From Pseudobutyrivibrio sp. (lineage in GTDB: Bacteria; Bacillota; Clostridia; Lachnospirales; Lachnospiraceae): a stretch of DNA of 64,000 nucleotides. The first letter of the stretch is position 1; each line of letters begins with the position of its first letter. A model generated the notes under the pieces. That model did not search any database. It saw nothing but the letters and a program-made list of their open reading frames with translations, and was not told the origin of the DNA. This document shows, piece by piece, positions 58,401 through 64,000 of this stretch. The stretch spans positions 1-64,000 of the forward strand of contig NZ_JAFUSK010000048.1 of the NCBI RefSeq assembly GCF_017471675.1. The letters run 5' to 3'. Both the position numbers and the translations under genes were made by a program.

Positions 58401-58426
58401 ACAATTTCATAATCGAAATTTTTCAT
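55409..58426 (-). CDS. lacZ: Beta-galactosidase, GH2 (LacZ type)
   Basis: A 1005-residue cytosolic enzyme that hydrolyses lactose and other beta-galactosides. Order: sugar-binding jelly roll (about 40-210), Ig-like domain, TIM barrel (about 310-600) with VNRHEFSS, the acid/base Glu in ILIWSLGNESYGG and the nucleophile Glu in INCEYMHAMGNSCGA, then the C-terminal beta-sandwich domains with the WYGRGPEETYNDK motif. No signal peptide, so it acts on imported sugars. It follows the permease gene by 1 bp and is in the same operon as the sugar transporter. Confidence 0.97.
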   Translation of the reverse strand: MKNFDYEIVKDPKVFEQNRLKAHSDHEYYDSEAYAYGEKSSFKYSLNGTWKFEFAKNYEVCDKDFYRLDRDCKSFDDIKVPAHIQLEGYDKIMYVNTQYPWDGHEALEPGEIPTKENPVGNYVKYFTVPSFMKEGPVYISFQGVESGFAIWLNGEYVGYSEDSFTPSEFDLTPFIKDGENKLAVQVFKWTSGSWCEDQDFFRFSGIFREVYLYTVPKTHIRDLRIQTLLDDDYKDATLVIDMDVIGSGMVQMTLSDDDTDILNKLAVEEGMNHMEVHVREPKLWSAEKPYLFDLQLNVFGETGRIAEVIKEKVGFRRFEMKDGMMHINGRRIVFKGVNRHEFSSSTGRVLSEEDILKDIITIKKNNINAIRTSHYPNQTYFYRLCDIFGLYVIDETNLETHGTWQTPIQIMKLKDDSYAVPGDRPEFADNVVDRAHSMFERDKNHPCILIWSLGNESYGGSNLRRMQDKFHEWDSTRLVHYEGVFNDRRVDLSDMESTMYAPVKAIKEWLKDHKDKPYINCEYMHAMGNSCGAMSKYTELAYEEPLFQGGFIWDYIDQAITIKDNRGVEFEGYGGDFDDRPNDGSFSGDGICYSKNREPSPKMQEVKYDYQNIKITFDGGKAIIENRNLFTNTNEYTALLTVERLGDLIAEEELTIDCPPLTTTEYALELDLPKDDEYIVTLSFLLKEDNLWARAGHEVAFGQTTVGRFIFERGPAQKLTVTQGFHNLGVKGDDFEVLFVGVKGLSSYKYHGKELLKRFVMPNFWRPMTENDLANQLPFRAGQWKLASKYLATNRMDDGINEIPLVEVSEDRVKVVYTYHLATKPAGKCQVTYIVHADGLVDCTLKLPASAEIGELPELSMALTLDSSLENLEWYGRGPEETYNDKCHAKLGIFRNKVADNMAKYLVPQECGNHEEVRYAKLTDERGNGILFLTECNGFSALPYTVHEIDEAMHPTELPPVHFTHVRIGKQMGVAGDDTWGSKTHPEFMLDNSKDMEISFSFRGI

Positions 58427-58427
58427 G

Positions 58428-59264
58428 TTATTTTACCGATCCTGTAATTCCTTCTGCAAACTGCTTCTGAAGTACGAAGAATACTATCATTGTAGGAAGT
58501 GAGCAGAATAATACGCCTAGCATTGTCATACCGTAATCTACTGTGTAACCGCTTGAAATGTTTGCAATGAACATTGGCATTGTCTGAGCTCGGTTGTCGC
58601 TCATTACTACCTTTGGCCACATATATGCGTTCCAAGCGTTCATAAATGTAATAACTGCTGCTGCTGCATAGATTGATTTTTGAACAGGTACGTACATCTT
58701 GAAGAAGATTTTCCATTCTGAAAGTCCATCTATTCTGGCAGCTTCCATGATGTCAGGTGGGAAATTACGAGAATTCTGTCTGAACATCATAATCATAAAT
58801 GGTGTTGAAATACCAGGAAGGATGAAAGCCCATACTGTGTTAAGGAGCTTTGCCTTAGAAACAAGTCCATACAAAGGAACCATTGTTGCTACTGCTGGTA
58901 CCATCATTGCAAGAAGAAGGATTCCAAATAATCTGTCCTTGCCCTTGTCGTGGTATAGCTCAAATCCATATCCTGCTATTGAACATACAAAAAGTGTAAC
59001 GATTGTCTGCACAATTGAATAAAGGAATGAATTTCCCATACTGCTCCAAAGTGTGCCCTGTACTGCATTTTTCAGGTTCGCAAAGTTTACCATCAACTGA
59101 TTGCCAAATGCTATTGAACCTCTTGCCACGTTAAGTGACGAGTTTGTTGCTGCTGCAATCATCCAGTATAATGGAAATACTGATATGAATGAGCAGATAA
59201 TCAAAAATATGTATGTAGGAATCAGTCTGCGCTGAATCATTGATCTGTTTTTCTTCTTAGTCAC
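58428..59264 (-). CDS. Sugar ABC transporter permease, MalG/UgpE type
   Basis: A 278-residue CUT1 permease with six membrane helices. The EAA loop is MEAARIDGLSEWKIFFKMYVP, the ATPase contact. The start chosen is GTG (first base 59264), 8 nt after AGG of GTAGG; an upstream GTG lies inside the ribosome site. It overlaps the other permease by 8 bp and precedes lacZ, so the imported sugar is probably a beta-galactoside. Confidence 0.93.
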   Translation of the reverse strand: MTKKKNRSMIQRRLIPTYIFLIICSFISVFPLYWMIAAATNSSLNVARGSIAFGNQLMVNFANLKNAVQGTLWSSMGNSFLYSIVQTIVTLFVCSIAGYGFELYHDKGKDRLFGILLLAMMVPAVATMVPLYGLVSKAKLLNTVWAFILPGISTPFMIMMFRQNSRNFPPDIMEAARIDGLSEWKIFFKMYVPVQKSIYAAAAVITFMNAWNAYMWPKVVMSDNRAQTMPMFIANISSGYTVDYGMTMLGVLFCSLPTMIVFFVLQKQFAEGITGSVK

Positions 59265-60159
59265 GTGTATCACCTACTTTCAAATTGATAAATGCCAGGA
59301 TTGCAACCATGATAAATACAATAAATGACATTGCTGATGTGTAACCAAAGTTACCAACACCCTGTCCAAATGCCTGGTTGTAAATGTAGTGTGACATTGT
59401 GATTGTCTGGTTTGCAGGACCACCACTTGTTAAGTTTACTGACTCATCAAAGAGCTGTAATGTACCGTTGATTGACATGATTGCTGTCATTACGATTGTT
59501 GGCTTAAGAAGTGGCACTGTAATATACCAGAAGGTCTTCCATCCGTTTGCGCCGTCAATCTTGGCTGCCTCATATACTGAATACTCAATATTCTGAAGAC
59601 CAGCTAAGTAGAACACCATGTTGTAGCATGTCCATCTCCAGATAAGAGCGATGATGATGATTGCTCTAGCTGTTGATGCTGTACCGAGGAAGTTAATGTT
59701 TTCACTGATTATGCCTATCTTAAGTAAGATTGAATTGATAAGGCCCTGTGTTGCAAACATTGACTTAAAAATTAATGAATATGATACAAGAGATGTTGCA
59801 CATGGTAAGAATATACATGTTCTGAACAATCCCTTGAACTTAAGGTCCTTATTGTTAAGAAGCTGCGCTAATAAGATAGCGAAGATTAACATGATAGGAA
59901 CCTCTACTATTAAATAAAGGAATGTATTCTTCATTGATGTTTTGAAAATTACATCCTGTAGCATTCGAGAGTAATTGTAAGTTAGTGGGTCAGCAAACTT
60001 AATGTTGATGCCCTTTCCTGTTTTAAATGATGTGATAAAAGCCTGTATGATTGGATAAAAGCTCATTATGAAAATTAAAATTGTTGCTGGTGTAAGGAAC
60101 AACCAGCCAGCTGCCAATTGCTTTTTTGCAAGTGTCATTCCCTTTTTCTTCTTCTCCAC
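59257..60159 (-). CDS. Sugar ABC transporter permease, MalF/UgpA type
   Basis: A 300-residue CUT1 permease with six helices. The EAA loop is YEAAKIDGANGWKTFWYITVP. The start is taken as GTG (first base 60159), 8 nt after AAAGGG, giving VEKKKKGMTLAKK; a longer frame reads through a hairpin and has no ribosome site. It lies after the binding-protein gene with a terminator-like hairpin between. The locus has no ATPase of its own. Confidence 0.93.
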   Translation of the reverse strand: MEKKKKGMTLAKKQLAAGWLFLTPATILIFIMSFYPIIQAFITSFKTGKGINIKFADPLTYNYSRMLQDVIFKTSMKNTFLYLIVEVPIMLIFAILLAQLLNNKDLKFKGLFRTCIFLPCATSLVSYSLIFKSMFATQGLINSILLKIGIISENINFLGTASTARAIIIIALIWRWTCYNMVFYLAGLQNIEYSVYEAAKIDGANGWKTFWYITVPLLKPTIVMTAIMSINGTLQLFDESVNLTSGGPANQTITMSHYIYNQAFGQGVGNFGYTSAMSFIVFIMVAILAFINLKVGDTRD

Positions 60160-60178
60160 GATGTCTACCCTTTCTTTT

Positions 60179-60209
60179 AAAAATGGGAAGTGGGCTAGCC
60201 ACTTCCCAT
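60179..60209 (-). terminator. Intra-operon hairpin between binding-protein and permease genes
   Basis: Eleven-base arms ATGGGAAGTGG (60183-60193) and CCACTTCCCAT (60199-60209), then TTTTTAAAAG on the minus strand. It should act as a partial terminator or 3' stabiliser, giving more binding protein than permease. Confidence 0.8.
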
Positions 60210-60231
60210 GATTATACATTATACTTTCTGA

Positions 60232-61596
60232 TTAAAGTCCCATTTCAAATCTAAGATTTGTTTCAGCTTCCTCTAAAGCTGCATCTGGCTCATAACCATT
60301 CTGAAGTACATTGATAAGAGCTGTTGCAAGAGCTGTTCTTGCCTGATAGTGATAATCTGACTGCTCTACTGTTGCAACGTTCTGTGTGTACTCTACGATG
60401 TCAGCGTAGATTGCCTGGCCGTTGAAGAAATCAACACCCTGCTGATATACATCTGACTCTGCAGCTGCTGCACATGTTCCGATAACACCACCGTTAAGAA
60501 GTGCCTCATCATATGTGATTGACTGTCCGTCTTCTGCTGAACGTCCACCAAATGTGTAAGCTAAGAAGTCCTTAGCAAGGTCTGTCTTCTTGCAGTTAGC
60601 TGTGATGTAAAGTGAAGAACCACCATTTGAAGCGTATCCTGGCTTACCTGTAAGTGTTGGAGCTGGAACGATTTCCCACTTACCTGAGTTATCTGTAACT
60701 TGCTTCATTGTTGGGATAATCCAGTTACCATTGAATACACCAGCTACCATATCGCCCTGGATTGCCTGATCTGTATAATCAGACCAATCGTTAGCAAGGT
60801 AAAGAACATTGTCCTGAGCAAGTGTTACAAGTGTGTTGAATACCTTAACAAGTGTTTCGTTCTCTGTGAAGTATGGCTCGCCATCCTTGAACTGTGAAAC
60901 GCCTTCTTCCTGAAGCATCATATAGAATAAGTCGTTTCCATCACCGTCCATGCAAAGGAGATACTTTCCTGTTGCAGCGTATACATCCTTACCAATCTTG
61001 TCGAACTCATCCCATGTGATTCCTGTTACATCATCAATTGTGTAACCAGCCTGCTCAAGAAGGTCTGTTCTGTAAGCGAAAATTGCTGTACCTGCATCTA
61101 CAGGGAAACCGTAATGTGTTCCATCAACTGTAGAGTATGAAAGCTTTTCAGCGCCAAGTCCATCCCAATCGCAATCTGCTCCGTCAGCTGACTGCCATGC
61201 ATCTGGATAGTTTGTAACGTACTGCTGGAAATAGTGATCCTGGAAAAGTACGATATCTGGTAATGTGCTATAGTCACCAGCTTCTGCTGCAAGTGTTACT
61301 GCCTGCTCAACATCTGAAGACTGTGACTGTGTGATAACCTCAAGCTTGAAATCTGGATTAACTTCCTGATAATCCTTCTCAGCTGCCTTAAGAGCTGGGA
61401 TATTGAAGTTTTCGTCCCAAGCGTAAACTGTTAATGTGTTCTCATCATCTGATTGAACTGCTTCTGTAGCAGCTGAATCTGTTGTTGCATCTTGTGATGC
61501 GTTGTCTGTTGTTGCTGTGTCAGCACTGCTTCCGCAAGCTACCATTGATGCAGCCATTGTGCCTACAAGCATGAGTGAAAGTAACTTTCTCTTCAT
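60232..61596 (-). CDS. Sugar ABC transporter substrate-binding lipoprotein
   Basis: A 454-residue extracellular binding protein (CUT1, MalE/UgpB like). Signal with lipobox SMVAC (cysteine near 21), a Thr/Ser/Asp-rich tether (about 22-50), then the two-lobe domain with LTVYAWDENFNIPALK and a Trp-rich binding region (WKYE-like W residues near 280-300). ATG follows AAGGAGAATGGAGA. It is the first gene of the galactoside transporter operon, downstream of the AraC regulator gene in the same direction. Confidence 0.93.
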   Translation of the reverse strand: MKRKLLSLMLVGTMAASMVACGSSADTATTDNASQDATTDSAATEAVQSDDENTLTVYAWDENFNIPALKAAEKDYQEVNPDFKLEVITQSQSSDVEQAVTLAAEAGDYSTLPDIVLFQDHYFQQYVTNYPDAWQSADGADCDWDGLGAEKLSYSTVDGTHYGFPVDAGTAIFAYRTDLLEQAGYTIDDVTGITWDEFDKIGKDVYAATGKYLLCMDGDGNDLFYMMLQEEGVSQFKDGEPYFTENETLVKVFNTLVTLAQDNVLYLANDWSDYTDQAIQGDMVAGVFNGNWIIPTMKQVTDNSGKWEIVPAPTLTGKPGYASNGGSSLYITANCKKTDLAKDFLAYTFGGRSAEDGQSITYDEALLNGGVIGTCAAAAESDVYQQGVDFFNGQAIYADIVEYTQNVATVEQSDYHYQARTALATALINVLQNGYEPDAALEEAETNLRFEMGL

Positions 61597-61634
61597 TCTC
61601 CATTCTCCTTATTTGTAAAAATTTGCGGACACAT

Positions 61635-61653
61635 ATTGTGCAACATGCACAAT
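61635..61653 (-). promoter_or_regulatory. Perfect palindrome at the start of the transporter transcript
   Basis: ATTGTGCA-ACA-TGCACAAT, arms of 8 bp with a 3-bp centre. It begins at about +1 of the predicted promoter, a repressor-like position, and its half-sites resemble the TTGCGCA motifs upstream. Confidence 0.6.
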
Positions 61654-61660
61654 AATTATT

Positions 61661-61743
61661 ATTATATCCGCCCCTCATATGGTCATAATACTAGTTTTGC
61701 GCAACAGTTAGGTCTATATATTTGCGCTTTAAATGTGCAAATT
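61661..61743 (-). promoter_or_regulatory. Activator-type promoter region of the galactoside transporter operon
   Basis: Minus strand TTATGA (61683-61688), 16 bp, TATAAT (61661-61666): good -10, weak -35. Upstream lie TTGCGCAAAA (about 61695-61704), GCGCAAATA (61718-61727) and TTTGCACATTT (61731-61741). The shared TTGCGCA/TTGCACA core at about -45 to -90 is where an AraC activator would bind. Confidence 0.6.
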
Positions 61744-61803
61744 CGACTATTTGGGATTGTTGAATAATTGTTTTTTTACGAAAATTTGTTGAAATTATGA
61801 AGA

Positions 61804-61846
61804 AAGGATAGTGATTTGCTAAAGCAAATCACCATCCTTTCTTAGC
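61804..61846 (-). other. Long palindrome across the AraC gene stop codon
   Basis: Arms of about 20 bp (GAAAGGATAGTGATTTGCT and its near-complement) around the centre AA, with one mismatch. It includes the last codons of the AraC gene. There is no T-run directly after it, so termination is uncertain; transcript stabilisation is another option. Confidence 0.5.
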
Positions 61847-62764
61847 ACTTATTTGATAATTCTTTTTTGATATTCCTAAAGTATTTTCTTCTTTTTTCCA
61901 CTGATAAGGAGTCTTTCCCGTCAGCTTTTTGAAGTTACGGTTAAAGGTTGATGGTGTCTGATAACCAACTCTAAAGCCTACCTCTTCCATAGCGTAGTCT
62001 TTATTTTGTATGATTTCACAGGCCTTATCAATTCGAACCATATTCAAATAATCAAGCGGCTTCATGCTCATACTCTCTTCAAATATGCGCCTGAAATGAC
62101 TTTCAGAAAGGCCACATTCATAGGCCACATCAGACATTTTTATATCTTCAGCAAAATGCTCTGAGATATAGTTAACACTTCTTTCGATATAGCTGTTTAA
62201 TCTCTTTTCCTCCAGGGTAAGCGAAGAGCTCATATCCTCGTTAATCCTTAGAAGCTCTACTACAAAAGCCCTTAAATACCCTTTAACAGCCTCCTTGTAA
62301 TAAGGCTTTGTCTCCCTGTATTCCTCAATAATGTTGCGGATAATAGAAGTCATCACCTTATTTTGATTCCACTGGATAACATATCCATGATTGTTAAGTC
62401 TCTTTATCACTTCCTCAGGCAACATTCGCTTAAACTGCATTTCATTCCTGATGAAACTATCAATATCTATGTACAGGTATTCCCACTTGCAAATACCCTG
62501 ATTGTAGCTCTTGGTCTCATGGGGAATATTCTCTGGAATTATGGTAATCAGCCCACCCTTATATGGCACGTTGGCCTCCTCAATAGTGAGCTGCCCGTTA
62601 CCCCAATAGCAATAGCCAATCTCCATATAATTATGAAAATGAAGAAGATTTTCCTGCTCGGCTCCGTAGCTTCTAACCCATGATTCGCCAAGTAGCGCCA
62701 TAACATAGTGGCCATCTGGTATCTCGTAGTATCTATACTCTATCTGTTTTTTCTGTTTTGCCAT
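61829..62764 (-). CDS. AraC-family transcription regulator
   Basis: A 311-residue regulator. N-terminal cupin-like sugar-sensing domain (about 1-165, with LLHFHNYMEIGYCYWGNG and IIPENIPHE) and C-terminal double helix-turn-helix (about 200-298: AYECGLSESHFRRIFEESMS and VGFRVGYQTPSTFNRNFKKLTGKTPYQWKKE). Such regulators control sugar loci; here the next gene downstream is the transporter operon, whose promoter region has repeated TTGCGCA-like motifs. It is 8 bp after the diguanylate cyclase gene and probably cotranscribed with it. Confidence 0.93.
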   Translation of the reverse strand: MAKQKKQIEYRYYEIPDGHYVMALLGESWVRSYGAEQENLLHFHNYMEIGYCYWGNGQLTIEEANVPYKGGLITIIPENIPHETKSYNQGICKWEYLYIDIDSFIRNEMQFKRMLPEEVIKRLNNHGYVIQWNQNKVMTSIIRNIIEEYRETKPYYKEAVKGYLRAFVVELLRINEDMSSSLTLEEKRLNSYIERSVNYISEHFAEDIKMSDVAYECGLSESHFRRIFEESMSMKPLDYLNMVRIDKACEIIQNKDYAMEEVGFRVGYQTPSTFNRNFKKLTGKTPYQWKKEENTLGISKKNYQISAKKGW

Positions 62765-62772
62765 AACTTTAC

Positions 62773-64000
62773 CTAGTGTCTGCGATCCTTACTATTCTGA
62801 TAATACTCTGCTTTGTCATTATACATTAGCTGGTCGGCATAATTAACAAGTTCCTCTATATTCTCGGGATTATACTGCCATATTGCACCTATTGCCATAG
62901 GAATCTTTTTGCTTTTTTTCCTAAGCTTTTCAGATAATGCCGCAAAATGCTCTTGCTCAATCTGAGGAACAACAGCTATAAATTCGTCCCCGCCTATCCT
63001 GTAACAGTATTTTTTCTTGAATACTGAGCCTATAGCATTTGCAACATCTTTGATAAGATTATCTCCCGCATCATGTCCTTTTGTATCATTAACCTCTTTC
63101 AAGCCATTGATATCAACAAAGCAGATTCCTACAGGTAATTTCATGCCATCTAGCATTCTAAGAGTCGATGAAAATGCCTGTCTGTTGCCCAAATCCGTGA
63201 GCACATCATGAGTACTCATGTACATCATTTCTTTTGCCATATTATTATTTCTAAGCTCTTCAGAAATGAAAATAGCAACAGATTCCATTACCTCTCTTAG
63301 GTTAATATCTAAATTAGGTGTATAGTTATCAACTATTAAGTAACCTATAATGTCTTTTTTATCATTCAATGTAGCTATCGCATAACGAGATATGTTACCG
63401 GATAAAATCTCGTCATATATTGCCTTATTTAAATCCTTGATGATTGAAGCATCTTCTATGATGACGATATTGTTACCCTCTAGCTGCTTATTCCACATTG
63501 TAAAAATGTCGAATTGGTCAAATACTTTCTTAGATGGCAAGCCCCTGCCGCTTTGTCTATCCATCCATTCATACATTTCCCCAGGCTCACCTCTTTTGGC
63601 CTCAAGTATGTATACTCTATCAGCCTTTAAGACAGTTCCTAAGACCTTAAGCGCTGCTTTTACCCCTTTTTTGAAATCATTAGATGACAACAGCTTGGCA
63701 CATTCGATAATTACGTTGTTTGATTTGCTAATAATCTCTCTTGTCTCTTCTTTTCTCTTTTCTGCTGTAACATCATGTATGATATAAGCGCAATAGCCCT
63801 TTTTATATACAGGCACTGCCCAGAACTCAAACCATTTGTTGAACTGAGTATTAAATGTCCTGTTAATTACAGACTGACGCATAAAGGCCGCCTGGTAGCT
63901 AAGTCTAATCCAATCCTCATCCCTATTTGAAACTGTAGAATAATATGTTGCCCCATTTAATTCCGCTGTGGATTTACCAACCAAGGATGCATATTTTTCA
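62773..64000 (-). CDS. Diguanylate cyclase with PAS and GAF-like sensor domains (5' end outside window)
   Basis: At least 409 residues; the frame is open to the window edge, so the start is missing. Residues near the edge (EKYASLVGKSTAELNG) look like a PAS domain. A GAF-like domain follows (about 125-265 from the edge), then a GGDEF domain with FVDINGLKEVNDTKGHDAGD and the intact RIGGDEF active site. It should make cyclic di-GMP in response to a small molecule or redox cue. No RxxD inhibitory site is obvious. No EAL domain in the visible part. It is upstream of the AraC gene. Confidence 0.9.
   Translation of the reverse strand, partial: EKYASLVGKSTAELNGATYYSTVSNRDEDWIRLSYQAAFMRQSVINRTFNTQFNKWFEFWAVPVYKKGYCAYIIHDVTAEKRKEETREIISKSNNVIIECAKLLSSNDFKKGVKAALKVLGTVLKADRVYILEAKRGEPGEMYEWMDRQSGRGLPSKKVFDQFDIFTMWNKQLEGNNIVIIEDASIIKDLNKAIYDEILSGNISRYAIATLNDKKDIIGYLIVDNYTPNLDINLREVMESVAIFISEELRNNNMAKEMMYMSTHDVLTDLGNRQAFSSTLRMLDGMKLPVGICFVDINGLKEVNDTKGHDAGDNLIKDVANAIGSVFKKKYCYRIGGDEFIAVVPQIEQEHFAALSEKLRKKSKKIPMAIGAIWQYNPENIEELVNYADQLMYNDKAEYYQNSKDRRH

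Overview
The window is chromosomal DNA of a low-to-moderate GC, motile Gram-positive anaerobe of the Lachnospiraceae. The mix of a Tad pilus locus with DUF5702 and FHA proteins, a flagellin with a large DUF6240-like flagellar protein, a GGNGT-type phosphofructokinase, an F-type ATP synthase with a sodium-type c subunit, and galactoside utilisation genes fits Butyrivibrio or Pseudobutyrivibrio best. The genus is an inference from remembered families, not a search. Almost everything is on the minus strand. Plus-strand genes are an orphan nuclease-like gene, mecA, a ferredoxin, an msmK-type ATPase and a PucR-type regulator.

Layout. 1-1.9 kb: 5' part of secA. 2.1-11.2 kb: an 11-gene Tad/Flp pilus operon with a prepilin peptidase near each end; the tadC-like gene has an in-frame stop. 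11.3-16.9 kb: flagellar genes (fliS, flagellin, a 966-residue protein, a 58-residue protein), with sigma-28-like promoters and a shared hairpin repeat. 17.0-24.7 kb: housekeeping genes (recR, ybaB, dnaX, pfkA, pepD, greA, a Nudix hydrolase) and a tocopherol-cyclase-like gene. 24.7-26.0 kb: an AT-rich plus-strand island with an orphan PD-(D/E)XK-like protein that seems to start at ATT, followed by a four-copy, 74-bp-period repeat array. 26.0-33.4 kb: the ATP synthase operon. 33.4-39.4 kb: dCMP deaminase, a phosphatase homologue without its catalytic cysteine, Sua5/TsaC, a GH18 protein, and a Ser/Thr kinase fused to a P-loop ATPase with a second ATPase behind it. 39.7-45.2 kb: mecA, a DUF1858 protein, a ferredoxin, dnaB, rplI, gdpP. 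45.5-47.6 kb: msmK-type ATPase and PucR regulator. 47.6-53.4 kb: a BlaI/BlaR1-headed operon of secreted proteins and an ABC transporter. 53.5-64 kb: galK, lacZ, a sugar ABC transporter without its own ATPase, an AraC regulator and a diguanylate cyclase.

How it fits together. The galactoside locus probably imports a galactose-containing oligosaccharide using the shared MsmK-type ATPase, cleaves it with LacZ and phosphorylates galactose with GalK. AraC-type control is suggested by repeated TTGCGCA-like motifs upstream of the binding-protein gene. The BlaRI operon looks like a membrane-stress or peptide-response system rather than beta-lactam resistance, since its sensor lacks a penicillin-binding domain and no beta-lactamase is present. 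The kinase-ATPase pair and the FHA protein of the Tad locus may share a signalling theme, which is inference. The least explained elements are the 74-bp repeat array, the BlaRI-DUF2712-ABC operon, the kinase-ATPase fusion and the CTCGCGA hairpin repeats of flagellar leaders.
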